Shown here piece by piece: positions 1 through 7,930 of a stretch of DNA of 64,000 nucleotides. The notes beneath the pieces were generated by a model, which was not told the DNA's origin, did not search any database, and was given only the letters and a program-made list of their open reading frames with translations. The stretch is from NCBI GenBank assembly GCA_017307505.1, contig JAFKEE010000017.1, forward strand, positions 1 through 64,000, written 5' to 3'. The stretch's first letter is position 1; each line of letters opens with the position of its first letter. The translations under genes were made by a program, and so were the position numbers. The DNA comes from Acidobacteriota bacterium. GTDB lineage: Bacteria > Acidobacteriota > Terriglobia > Bryobacterales > Bryobacteraceae.

Positions 1-60
1 TCTTTCCAGGGCATACCCAATGCTGGACTGCCCTTCACGCTCCCGAGCTCCATTTCCGAC

Positions 61-107
61 TGTTACCTATGTCCTTGGAATGTTTTGTTACCTATGTCCT
101 CGGAACG
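61..107. repeat. Two 22-bp direct repeats, possible insertion-sequence end
   Basis: Two copies of a 22-bp sequence beginning TGTTACCTATGTCCT lie at 61-82 and 86-107, 25 bp apart and differing at two positions. Tandem sites of this kind, starting with TGTTACC, are what I remember from the ends of some insertion sequences, where they serve as transposase-binding sites. No transposase is visible to the right, so the element, if real, would extend left of the window. The repeat itself is seen directly; the IS assignment is inference. Confidence 0.4.
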
Positions 108-113
108 TACCCG

Positions 114-146
114 CTGCGAACCGCGACTGGTAAGGAGCGGGCCACG
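114..146 (+). repeat. Dispersed 33-bp repeat, copy 1
   Basis: This 33-bp sequence starts CTGCGAACCGCGACTGG and ends GAGCGGGCCACG. It recurs on the opposite strand at 36447-36479 (identical) and 23372-23404 (one mismatch), with a diverged copy at 36485-36513. Copy 1 is extragenic, immediately after the direct repeats at the left edge and before the end of ahpD. Confidence 0.85.
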
Positions 147-195
147 GACCGCAGGCGCGTCTTCCACGCAACCGCGCAGAAATCCCGCGCGTCCT

Positions 196-720
196 CTACG
201 AAACCGGAGCTTCGATCACCGACGCGGCAGCATGCAGCGTCGAAGCAATCCGCACACTAGCGACCACGGCCTCGGCCGAGACGCCCTTCTCACGAACCAC
301 CGCCTCATGCGACCGCACACAGGCTTCGCACCCATTGATCGTCGACGCAGCCAGGCACGCCAGTTCGAAGTCCACCGGATCTCCGCCATGCGTCCGGATC
401 GACTGCATCCGCAACCGCGCCGGGATGTTCGCGTAGTCTTCCTTGCCCACCATATGGCGGAAGCGGTAGAAGATGTTGTTCATCTGCATGATCGCGAACG
501 CCGCCTTGGCGGAATTCAACTGCGCAGGCGAGAGCTTCGTCGCCGCCTCGGCCAGAATCGCCTTGCTCAGCGTCTCGTTACGGCTGGCCAGGGCGCAAGC
601 CACGGCGTTGGTCCAGGTCTGTTGCTCGGTCAGCTCCGACTGGGCCAGCACGCTTTGCACGTTCAACTTGATATCCCGGGCGTAGTCCGGGAAGGCATCG
701 AGAATTTCGGTGATTGTCAT
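196..720 (-). CDS. ahpD: Alkyl hydroperoxide reductase AhpD
   Basis: 174 residues, the usual AhpD length. AhpD is a small thiol protein of the carboxymuconolactone decarboxylase fold that re-reduces AhpC in bacteria lacking an AhpF route; in mycobacteria it takes electrons from lipoyl dehydrogenase components. The catalytic set is visible: Glu119, then Cys131-x2-Cys134 and His138 in the stretch CEACVRSHE. It is the third gene of a minus-strand set perR-ahpC-ahpD, separated from ahpC by 247 bp of repeats. That gap may mean a separate promoter or an RNA structure between the two genes. Function and start are both well supported. Confidence 0.93.
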   Translation of the reverse strand: MTITEILDAFPDYARDIKLNVQSVLAQSELTEQQTWTNAVACALASRNETLSKAILAEAATKLSPAQLNSAKAAFAIMQMNNIFYRFRHMVGKEDYANIPARLRMQSIRTHGGDPVDFELACLAASTINGCEACVRSHEAVVREKGVSAEAVVASVRIASTLHAAASVIEAPVS

Positions 721-725
721 AGGGA

Positions 726-964
726 AGCTGTCAGCTTTCAGCGATCAGCTGTCAGCCGGAAAGCCGGCAGCGGATTGCTGAGAGCACATCAACCAGGGGC
801 ATTGTCGACCTGTCGATGTGTCGAAACAAGCGGTCAACCACCAACCGCCAGCCATCAGCCCGGGAGCTGACAGCTGATAGCTGATCGCTGATCGCTCACC
901 AAGCACGGTCAGCCACCAGCCATCAGCCCGAAAGCTGATAGCTGACAGCTGACCGCTGAAAGCT
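726..964. repeat. Three heptanucleotide repeat arrays between ahpC and ahpD
   Basis: Arrays with a strict 7-bp period lie at 726-757 (units AGCTGTC, AGCTTTC, AGCGATC, AGCTGTC), 865-897 (AGCTGAC, AGCTGAT, AGCTGAT, CGCTGAT) and 933-964 (AGCTGAT, AGCTGAC, AGCTGAC, CGCTGAA). The first array is inverted relative to the other two, so the transcript could fold into a long imperfect hairpin. Arrays 2 and 3 sit in a roughly 68-bp duplicated block that also contains CAGCCATCAGCCCG. A separate 8-bp-period run of three TGTCGA units lies at 803-824. No coding potential is seen. Confidence 0.85.
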
Positions 965-967
965 CTC

Positions 968-1504
968 TTACACGTGAATCGTTTCCTGGCCCTTGTTCCA
1001 GTTGCAGGGGCACAGCTCGTCGGTCTGCAGCGCATCCAGCACCCGCAGCACTTCCGCACTGTTCCGGCCCACCGACAGGTCGGTCACCATCACGAAGCGG
1101 ATCACATTTTCCGGATCCACAATGTACACCGCACGCTGGCTCACACCGGCGCCGGGATCGATGATGCCGAGCGCCGAGCTCAACTCGCGCTTCACATCAG
1201 CCAGCATCGGGATCGGCAGATCCTTCAGGTCGGCGTGATTCTGGCGCCAGGCCAGGTGAACGAACTCGCTGTCGATGCTCGCGCCCATCAGCACGGCGTC
1301 CCGATCGGCGAAGTCCTTGTTCAGCTTGCCGAAGGCCACAATCTCCGTCGGGCATACGAAGGTGAAATCCTTCGGCCAGAAGAAGAGGACCTTCCACTTG
1401 CCAGGATGGGAATCGCTGCCGATCTCCTGGAACGCGGTCTTGATGTCGTTGCTGACCGTGGCGGTCACTTTGTATTCGGGGAACTTCTGTCCAACTCCAA
1501 GCAT
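968..1504 (-). CDS. ahpC: Alkyl hydroperoxide reductase AhpC (2-Cys peroxiredoxin)
   Basis: 178 residues. AhpC reduces hydrogen peroxide, organic peroxides and peroxynitrite in the cytoplasm. The peroxidatic Cys51 sits in FVCPTE, and the C-terminal resolving region has two cysteines in LCPCNW (Cys165, Cys167). That arrangement is typical of the mycobacterial-type AhpC that pairs with AhpD, which agrees with the downstream ahpD. The start is supported by an AAAGGAGA ribosome-binding site about 9 bases upstream. It lies 24 bp after the PerR-type regulator on the same strand, so both are probably transcribed from the Fur-type site at 1981-2010 and induced by peroxide. Confidence 0.95.
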   Translation of the reverse strand: MLGVGQKFPEYKVTATVSNDIKTAFQEIGSDSHPGKWKVLFFWPKDFTFVCPTEIVAFGKLNKDFADRDAVLMGASIDSEFVHLAWRQNHADLKDLPIPMLADVKRELSSALGIIDPGAGVSQRAVYIVDPENVIRFVMVTDLSVGRNSAEVLRVLDALQTDELCPCNWNKGQETIHV

Positions 1505-1528
1505 GAGCTATGGTCTCCTTTTGAGATA

Positions 1529-1978
1529 TTAAGGCGTTTTGATATCGGCAACGCAATCCGGACACAATCCCTGGAACTCCACGCTGTAGCGCAGCACCCG
1601 GAAGCCCGACGGCAGTTCCCGCTTCAAATGCACCGGTTCGATGTCCGTCTCCGCCAGGTCCACAATCGCCTTGCAGCGCGTGCAGACCAGATGATGGTGA
1701 TCGATAAGATTCGCTTCCAGCCGCAACGACCCGTGATGCGGGCTCACCTCGCGCAGCAAGCCTGCCTCGAGAAACGTGCGGATGTTCTTGTAAACCGTCG
1801 CCAGCGAGATGGAAGGGATCTGCCGGCGCACTTCGTCGTAAATCGATTCCGGCGAAGGATGCCCCTTCGAGGCCGTCACCGCCAGGAAGATCACTTCCCG
1901 CTGGTGCGTTAACGACAGACCCGCCGCCCGGCACTGCTGCCGGAACTCGCTGAGCGTGTGTTCCTGACCGGACTGCAT
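1529..1978 (-). CDS. perR: Fur-family transcriptional regulator, PerR-type
   Basis: 149 residues with the Fur-family layout: an N-terminal winged helix with the usual SLATVYKNIRTF recognition region, then a dimerisation domain with the metal-binding stretch DHHHLVC and two CxxC pairs (CTRC near residue 100 and CPDC near the end), which are structural zinc ligands. The neighbour ahpC, 24 bp downstream, argues for the peroxide sensor PerR rather than an iron or zinc regulator; that subfamily choice is inferred from context. A Fur-type palindrome overlaps the region just upstream of the start, so the gene is probably autoregulated. No clear Shine-Dalgarno sequence precedes the ATG. Confidence 0.87.
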   Translation of the reverse strand: MQSGQEHTLSEFRQQCRAAGLSLTHQREVIFLAVTASKGHPSPESIYDEVRRQIPSISLATVYKNIRTFLEAGLLREVSPHHGSLRLEANLIDHHHLVCTRCKAIVDLAETDIEPVHLKRELPSGFRVLRYSVEFQGLCPDCVADIKTP

Positions 1979-1980
1979 TT

Positions 1981-2010
1981 GATAATTACTATTAAACGAG
2001 AATCATTATC
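1981..2010 (-). promoter_or_regulatory. Fur/PerR-type operator before the perR-ahpC-ahpD operon
   Basis: An AT-rich 30-bp element starts GATAATTACTATTAA and ends GAATCATTATC, with inverted outer hexamers GATAAT and ATTATC. It stands out from its GC-rich surroundings and resembles overlapping Fur/PerR box half-sites. It abuts the perR start codon, so a repressor bound here would block transcription of the whole operon. The match is by eye. Confidence 0.65.
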
Positions 2011-2181
2011 CAAATGTCAACCGTCCCATTGTCATGGCCCGGAATTTTCTCACCAGATCGGGTGATCTGCCGCCAGTGAGGGATTGGGGTATCCCGCTCA
2101 TGCCCTTCCGAACCACAATCGCTGTGTTACCAGATTCCGCCCGGCAGGCGGACCCGAATCTACTAAGGAGCATAACCCTCA

Positions 2182-3150
2182 ATGACTGGAACCAAAACCA
2201 AGCGATCGCTCGAACCAGGCACGCAGAAATTCATCGATGCCGTGGCGGCCAAAGGCGGCCCGCCGCTCTATACCCTCACCAAGGAAGATGCGCGCCAGGT
2301 GCTGGAGGATGCGCAAGCCATTCCAGTGACTAAACTTGACGCTGACGTCGAAGATCTCGTGCTCCCTGTCGGCCCCTCCGGCAAAGTCTCTGTCCGCATC
2401 TACCGGCCCGTCGGCGCCAAAGGTCCGCTCCCGGCCGTCATGTACTTCCACGGCGGCGGCTGGATCCTCGGCAGCAAAAACACCCACGACCGGCTCCTCC
2501 GCGACATGGTCAACCAGACCCCCGCGGCCTTCGTCTTCGTCAACTACATCCCTTCGCCGGAATCTCAGTATCCGGCCCCGGCCGAAGAATGCTACGCCGC
2601 CTCCCGCTATATCGCCGAGCACGGGCCCGACTTCAACATCGATGCCACCCGTCTGGCCGTCATGGGCGACAGCGTAGGCGGCCAACTCACCGCTGCCGTT
2701 ACCCTTCTGGCCAAGGAACGCGGAACCCCCCATTTCGTCCACCAGGTCCTTTGCTACCCGGTGACCGATTCCGACTTCAACCGCGAGTCCTACCTCACCT
2801 TCGCGGAAGGCCCGTGGCTCACCCGTCCGGCCATGCAGTGGTTCTGGGACAACTTCGCACCCAACCAGCAGGACCGCAAGAAGATCACCGCCTCCCCGGC
2901 TCGCGCTACCAAAGCCGAACTCTCCGGCCTCCCACCGGCCCTGGTGATGGTTGACGAAAACGACGTCCTGCGCGATGAAGGCGAGGAGTACGCCATGAAG
3001 CTCAGCGAAGCCGGTGTGGAAGTGGTAGCCGTCCGCTACCTAGCCACCATCCACGACTTCATGATGCTGAATGGCATCGCCGCCACACCGGCAACCCGCA
3101 GCGCCATCGAACTCGCCGGCAGCACCCTCAACAAAGCGCTCGGACTCTAG
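2182..3150 (+). CDS. Alpha/beta hydrolase, hormone-sensitive-lipase-type esterase
   Basis: 322 residues, typical of the HSL (family IV) esterases that hydrolyse short-chain acyl esters. The oxyanion-hole motif HGGGW is at residues 90-94, the nucleophile Ser164 lies in GDSVGG, a catalytic Asp fits DVLRDEG at about 261, and His291 fits IHDF. There is no signal peptide, so it should be cytoplasmic. AAGGAG lies about 10 bases before the ATG and fixes the start. The SDR reductase begins 16 bp downstream, so the two are probably one operon. The natural substrate cannot be told from the sequence. Confidence 0.9.
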   Translation: MTGTKTKRSLEPGTQKFIDAVAAKGGPPLYTLTKEDARQVLEDAQAIPVTKLDADVEDLVLPVGPSGKVSVRIYRPVGAKGPLPAVMYFHGGGWILGSKNTHDRLLRDMVNQTPAAFVFVNYIPSPESQYPAPAEECYAASRYIAEHGPDFNIDATRLAVMGDSVGGQLTAAVTLLAKERGTPHFVHQVLCYPVTDSDFNRESYLTFAEGPWLTRPAMQWFWDNFAPNQQDRKKITASPARATKAELSGLPPALVMVDENDVLRDEGEEYAMKLSEAGVEVVAVRYLATIHDFMMLNGIAATPATRSAIELAGSTLNKALGL

Positions 3151-3166
3151 CCAAGGGACTCATCTC

Positions 3167-3919
3167 GTGAGCAAACTCAAGGGCAAAGTAGCCGTCGTTA
3201 CTGGCGCCTCCAAAGGCATCGGAGCCTCCATCGCGGAGCATCTCGCCGCACAGGGGGCTTCCGTGGTCGTGAACTATTCCAGCAGCAAAGCCGGCGCCGA
3301 CGCCGTCGTTGACCGCATCAGAAAATCCGGCGGCACAGCCACAGCCGTACAGGCGAATGTGTCGAAGGAAGCCGACATCCATCACCTCTTCGCCGAAACC
3401 CACAAGGCGTTCAAGAAGCTCGACGTGCTGGTCAACAACGCCGGCATCTACGAGTTCGCTCCTCTCGAGTCCGTGACGGCCGAGCACTACCACAAACAGT
3501 TCGACCTGAACGTCCTCGGCCTCCTCCTGGCCACCAGGGAGGCGGCCAAGGCCATGGGTCCGGAAGGCGGCTCCATCGTCAATATCAGTTCCATCGTGAG
3601 CCCGATGCCCGTAGCCAACGCGGCAGTCTACTCCGCCACAAAAGCGGCCGTCGATGCCATCACCATCTCGCTTTCCCTGGAACTCGGCCCGAAGAAGATC
3701 CGGATCAACTCTGTGAATCCGGGCATGGTGGAAACCGAAGGGCTCCACTCCACCGGCATCGCCGCCAGCGACTTCCGGAACAAGCTCGAGAGCACGACGC
3801 CCCTGGGCCGTATCGCTCAACCGGACGATATCGCCAAGGCAGTAGTGTTCTTTGCAACCGATGACGCCGGCTGGGTCACCGGCCAGACGCTGGTGGTCGC
3901 CGGAGGCTTCCGCCAATAA
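3167..3919 (+). CDS. SDR-family oxidoreductase, 3-oxoacyl-ACP-reductase-like
   Basis: 250 residues from the GTG at 3167; an earlier in-frame ATG at 3071 would overlap the esterase and has no support, while AAGGGA lies correctly before the GTG. Classical short-chain dehydrogenase: the NAD(P)-binding TGASKGIG is at 12-19, NNAG near 91, and the catalytic Ser141/142, Tyr155 and Lys159 lie in YSATK. The C-terminal VTGQTLVVAGG is also typical. The arginine-poor cofactor loop does not settle NADH against NADPH. Pairing with an esterase suggests a small-molecule conversion; the substrate is unknown. Confidence 0.9.
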   Translation: MSKLKGKVAVVTGASKGIGASIAEHLAAQGASVVVNYSSSKAGADAVVDRIRKSGGTATAVQANVSKEADIHHLFAETHKAFKKLDVLVNNAGIYEFAPLESVTAEHYHKQFDLNVLGLLLATREAAKAMGPEGGSIVNISSIVSPMPVANAAVYSATKAAVDAITISLSLELGPKKIRINSVNPGMVETEGLHSTGIAASDFRNKLESTTPLGRIAQPDDIAKAVVFFATDDAGWVTGQTLVVAGGFRQ

Positions 3920-4156
3920 AGGCGGACTCACTGATCCCTAGCGGGGCCGGTCGAAGCGCACGCAACACCGGCCTCGCTGAAACAAACTTGCCCCCAGAGC
4001 CATTAGGCCGATAACCACGACCCCGCGTTCCCCAGTGTCAGCAGAACCACCACCCCGTGGGACGGCGGACCCCCAGGTCCGCGGACGACCCCCTGGTCGG
4101 CCACCTGGATCCGAACCGTAGCCCGCCAACCGAACTCTGACTGCCCCGATCCGGAC

Positions 4157-5182
4157 TCAAACCTTCGCGTAGTACCCGGCCAGAGCATGGAACGCCACCT
4201 TCGGATCCCAAGGCATGTCCGGATACACACCACCGGCCCGATCCGCATAGCTCTTCACCAGCCCGTAACTGGCCATGTCCAGATCAAACTCCGGGTCGCT
4301 GGAATGCGGGTACTTGGGCATCACGAAGGTGAAAGCAAAACACCCCTCCACCCGCTCCTCCTGGAAGATCTGGACCAACTCCATCAGATATCGCGCCTGC
4401 GTCTCCTCATCGCGAACAAACCCGCCCTTCAATCGCGGCGGTTCCGCCTTCCAATCCACAATCGCCCAACCGTAGCCGCCCTTCTTCTCGGCGCCTTCAT
4501 ACGTGCAGCACCCGAACTCGGTGATCACGACAGGCTTCCCGTACGCGAAGTACTTCCGCAGAGTCTGGCGGAACCCCCTCTGGTTCATGGCATCCCGGTA
4601 GCAATCGACACTCACGAAGTCGAAGGGCGTCCAGTCCACCTCCTCCCAGGTCCCGGCGGAATAGGTCACCGGTCCATGGAAATGCCGCCGCACCTCCTCA
4701 TTGGCACGAACCAGAAACCGGTTTAAGTTCCGCTGGAACGACCCTAGCCGCACGGTGCTCCACAACAGCTTCCACGGCTTCATGAACGCGCCAATCCGTT
4801 CCGTCCCGGTCTCCCCCGCCACCAGGCCCTTCATGAAGAAGGTCAACTCCCAGCCTGCGGCGAAAACGACCCGAGGGGTCTTGAGCCGCAACATCTCCGC
4901 GGCCTGGGCGCACTCTTTGAAATAGGCCAGAGTCGTGACCTCATCCGCATCGTGATAAGCGGGACAGAACCAGACCTCCAACCCCTGCTCCTGCGCGAAC
5001 TCCGCCGCGGTCATCAATCGGGACAGGTCCCGCCCGACAATGCGGATCGCGTTGCAGTGCAAGTCCCGGTGGATGATCTCAATTTCCCGCCGGACGATGT
5101 CCGGATCGAAGATCGGACGGGAAGGGCGCGTCTCCCCAAACGGATAGAGGCCGACATCGTAGTTGACGCCCTTGAGCCTCAT
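4157..5182 (-). CDS. TIM-barrel protein resembling clan-A glycoside hydrolases
   Basis: 341 residues from the ATG at 5182; an in-frame TTG at 5269 would add 29 residues that look unlike protein. I do not recognise a named family. The layout suggests a (beta/alpha)8 glycoside hydrolase: KGVNYD near the start, then AGWE with Glu112 and VITEFG with Glu222, placed as an acid/base and nucleophile pair would be. There is no signal peptide, so the protein appears cytoplasmic. It lies 280 bp downstream of a peptide-type importer on the same strand, which could supply an imported glycan or glycopeptide. The hydrolase role is inference. Confidence 0.7.
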   Translation of the reverse strand: MRLKGVNYDVGLYPFGETRPSRPIFDPDIVRREIEIIHRDLHCNAIRIVGRDLSRLMTAAEFAQEQGLEVWFCPAYHDADEVTTLAYFKECAQAAEMLRLKTPRVVFAAGWELTFFMKGLVAGETGTERIGAFMKPWKLLWSTVRLGSFQRNLNRFLVRANEEVRRHFHGPVTYSAGTWEEVDWTPFDFVSVDCYRDAMNQRGFRQTLRKYFAYGKPVVITEFGCCTYEGAEKKGGYGWAIVDWKAEPPRLKGGFVRDEETQARYLMELVQIFQEERVEGCFAFTFVMPKYPHSSDPEFDLDMASYGLVKSYADRAGGVYPDMPWDPKVAFHALAGYYAKV

Positions 5183-5462
5183 GCGCACCCGCCTGAAGCG
5201 AAACGCGGGCCATCGGCATTCCACGATGATGTCGCGAACTTCACCTGCACTGCAGTACCTGGAATGCAATCGGCCTGCCAGAGGACCCCTCCTGCCGCCG
5301 CTCCCTTTTGATTCAACGGCAACCAGCCAGCCCGGGCCCTGGAGTCAAGTCGCTCGCACGCCATCGATGGTAAGAATTACACGCGGATCCGCGCGTCTTT
5401 CCGGGGCTCCAAACTCTTCGCCCTCGCCGTTTGTGCCGAACCCCGCAAGCCGCCCGAAGCGG

Positions 5463-6341
5463 CTAACGCCCCAGCCTCGACAGCCCTTTGCTGTCCACTG
5501 GCGCCGGCTGGCCTCGATGTACCTGATCCAGCGCCGCCAGGCCATCCGCCGTCGAAGCCAGCGGACTCTCCTCCACCGGCAGCGGCAGCGAGGGTATCGC
5601 CGCGATCAACTGTCGCGTATAAGCATGCTGCGGAGCGCGGAAGATCTCCTCCGCCGGTGCACTCTCCACCAGTTCTCCCTTGTGCAGGATCGCCACCCGC
5701 TGGCAGAGCGCCGCCACCGAGGCAAGATCATGGGAGATGTAGAGGATACTCACGCCCATCTCCTGGTTCACCCGCCGGAACAGCGCCAGGATCTCCGCCT
5801 GCGTAATAGTGTCCAAAGCGCTCGTCGGCTCATCCGCCAGCAGCAGCGCTGGCCGGTGCAGCAACGCCAGGGCGATGAGAAATCGCTGGGCCATGCCCAC
5901 ACTCAGATTGCGAGGATACAGTCGCAGGAACTCCGGCTCCGTCGGCAGGCTCACACTGGCCAGCAGCGGTTGCCACTCGGGTCGGCCCGGACGATGAGCG
6001 CGCCAGCACTCCTCCAACTGGGTTCCCAGCCGCAGGTTCGGATTCAGTGCGGACAGCGGACTCTGTGGCACCAGCGCAATCTGCAGCCCGCGCAGCTTGC
6101 GCATCTCTTTCTCTTTCAGGCGCAGCAGATCCCTGCCCTGAAACTGAATCTCGCCGGTACAGGTCCCGTTCTTCAGCCCGAGCAACCCCAGAATCGACAG
6201 GATGAGAGTGCTCTTCCCTTCCCCGCTCCGCCCCACCAACCCCACGATCTCGCCCTGGCCGATCTCGAGCGCGACATCCCGCAGCACACCCGGTTTCCCC
6301 GGGTAGCCCGCCGAAATACACAGCTTCAGCAGTGGACTCAT
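5463..6341 (-). CDS. Oligopeptide-type ABC transporter ATP-binding protein (DppD/OppD-like)
   Basis: 292 residues. The ATPase motifs are complete: Walker A GRSGEGKST (37-45), Q-loop PQSP, signature LSVGM, Walker B LLLADEPTSALD, and switch His in ISHD. The C-terminal extension after the ATPase core (HAYTRQLIAAIPSL) is the Opp/Dpp-type tail. Its ATG overlaps the stop of the binding-protein gene by 4 nt. Peptide importers usually have two ATPases (D and F); only this one is present, so it either acts as a homodimer or borrows a partner encoded elsewhere. Confidence 0.92.
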   Translation of the reverse strand: MSPLLKLCISAGYPGKPGVLRDVALEIGQGEIVGLVGRSGEGKSTLILSILGLLGLKNGTCTGEIQFQGRDLLRLKEKEMRKLRGLQIALVPQSPLSALNPNLRLGTQLEECWRAHRPGRPEWQPLLASVSLPTEPEFLRLYPRNLSVGMAQRFLIALALLHRPALLLADEPTSALDTITQAEILALFRRVNQEMGVSILYISHDLASVAALCQRVAILHKGELVESAPAEEIFRAPQHAYTRQLIAAIPSLPLPVEESPLASTADGLAALDQVHRGQPAPVDSKGLSRLGR

Positions 6342-7930
6342 TTTCCCTGAACCAGCGTAAGGTGCTCCGCATCCCAGAACGTTCTCGGATAGAACGGAAC
6401 CGGCCGGGCGCCTTTCACCTGGGACGACACCGCCGAAAGCGAATTCGGATGCAGCAGGAATACGGCCGGCGACTGGTCCAGCAGAATCTCCTGCACCCGG
6501 TCAAAGCTCTTCTTCCGCGCGGCCGCATCGCTGCTCGCCGCCTGGGCCAGCATCAGCTTGTCGATCTCCGCCTCCCAAGGCGTGGCCGGCACCTTCTGCG
6601 ACGGGTTCCACGGATGATTGGCCGCCGAGCTCAGCAGGATGTTCAGGATGCCGTTCGGGTCGATGTCGACATTGACGAAGCCCAGCAGACAGGTCTCATA
6701 GTCCAACGTGCGCGTAATGCGCTGGATCAGCGACGGGAAGTCCAGCATTACGATGTTCACCTTGATCCCGACCTTGCCCAGATCCTGCTGGATCATGGCC
6801 GCCATCGGCTCACGCGTCTTGCTGCCGGCGTTCGTAATCAGAGAGAACTCCACCGGGTGCCCGCCCGAATCCTGCAACGCGCCGCCCTTCAGGACAAACC
6901 CGGCCTGTGCCAACCGCTTCGCCGCCGCGGCGGCATCGAATCGATGCGGAGCCAGCTTCGCGTTGAACCACTGCTTGTTGGCGGGAGAGACATAACCGGC
7001 CGCCAGGCTGGCATGCCCTCGGTACACCACCCGGCCCAGGTCATTCCGCGAGATCGCCTCCGAGACGGCCCGGCGGAATGCCTGAGACTGGAACCATGTT
7101 TTCTTGTAAGCCGGCAGCGGCGACTGCGGCGCCATGTTGAACCACAGGAACTCGACGTCGGTCGTGGGTCCGGCATCAATGGCCTGCCCCGCCCCCTCCT
7201 TCGCCAGGCGCTCATAGAGATCCGGCGTCAGGGAGTCGATTAACTGCAGCTCTCCCCGGCGGAACCGCAGCAACTCCAGGTCCCGGTTCTGCTGGAATTC
7301 GATCCTCAAACTGTCCAACAGCGGCAGCGGTTTGCCATCGGGCTGTCGTTTCCAATAGGCGGTATTCCGCTTCAGCAGCAGATGGGAGCCGGGCGAATGC
7401 TCCGCGATGACAAACGGACCCAGGCCCGGAGCCGGCCTCTGCTTCGCTCCGGCCGAGAGGATCGGCACCTGATCAAAGAGCCGCTCAAATGCCCCGGCCG
7501 CGGCCGGAAAATCGGCGATCACCGTGAACTCATCCTGGGCGGATACCCGAACCTGCCCCTGCTCGGTCTTGAACGTGTCGGCCAGCGGCGAGTGCAGGGC
7601 CGGATCCAACAGCTTCTGGAAGGTCGCCACCACATCCTTCGCGGTAAAAGAAGACCCGTCCGGAAACTTCACGCCGCGCTGCAGGGTGAAAACCACCCGC
7701 TTCCCGCCGTTGGTCACTTTCCACGAGGACGCCAACTCCGCCTCCGGCTTCTGCGTGAGCCGGTTCACTCGAATCAGCACCCCCTCCGAGAGGTACCGGA
7801 TCGCCTCCGCCGAATCATCGGCCACCAGCAGCGGATCCAACTGCTTCGGCTCGCTGTGCAGCGCAAAGCGCAGCTCGCCCGCGGACAGGCTGAGCAGGAA
7901 CAGAAATGTCAGGGTAAGCACACGCATCAT
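6338..7930 (-). CDS. ABC transporter substrate-binding protein, peptide/nickel family
   Basis: 530 residues from the ATG at 7930, preceded by a GGGAGG-type ribosome-binding site and overlapping the permease stop by 4 nt. A signal peptide is visible (MMRVLTLTFLFLLSLSAG), with no lipobox cysteine, so the mature protein should be free in the periplasm. The body is a family-5 solute-binding protein: LDPLLVADDSAEAIRYLSEG near the start, then TNGGKRVVFTLQRGVKFPDG and FTAKDVVATFQKLLDP. Such proteins bind peptides, nickel or oligosaccharides; which one cannot be read here. It belongs to the four-gene importer operon. Confidence 0.9.
   Translation of the reverse strand: MMRVLTLTFLFLLSLSAGELRFALHSEPKQLDPLLVADDSAEAIRYLSEGVLIRVNRLTQKPEAELASSWKVTNGGKRVVFTLQRGVKFPDGSSFTAKDVVATFQKLLDPALHSPLADTFKTEQGQVRVSAQDEFTVIADFPAAAGAFERLFDQVPILSAGAKQRPAPGLGPFVIAEHSPGSHLLLKRNTAYWKRQPDGKPLPLLDSLRIEFQQNRDLELLRFRRGELQLIDSLTPDLYERLAKEGAGQAIDAGPTTDVEFLWFNMAPQSPLPAYKKTWFQSQAFRRAVSEAISRNDLGRVVYRGHASLAAGYVSPANKQWFNAKLAPHRFDAAAAAKRLAQAGFVLKGGALQDSGGHPVEFSLITNAGSKTREPMAAMIQQDLGKVGIKVNIVMLDFPSLIQRITRTLDYETCLLGFVNVDIDPNGILNILLSSAANHPWNPSQKVPATPWEAEIDKLMLAQAASSDAAARKKSFDRVQEILLDQSPAVFLLHPNSLSAVSSQVKGARPVPFYPRTFWDAEHLTLVQGK

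Noticed and set aside
974..1912. Long plus-strand open frames opposite ahpC and perR
   Set aside because: Antisense frames produced by high GC; composition is arginine- and histidine-rich, and both minus-strand genes are well supported.
5382..5393. 12-bp palindrome CGCGGATCCGCG between the TIM-barrel gene and the importer
   Set aside because: Short and expected by chance in GC-rich DNA; no promoter beside it.
5163..7243. Long plus-strand open frames opposite the importer genes
   Set aside because: They mirror the codon pattern of the ATPase and binding-protein genes and show no motif or start signal.
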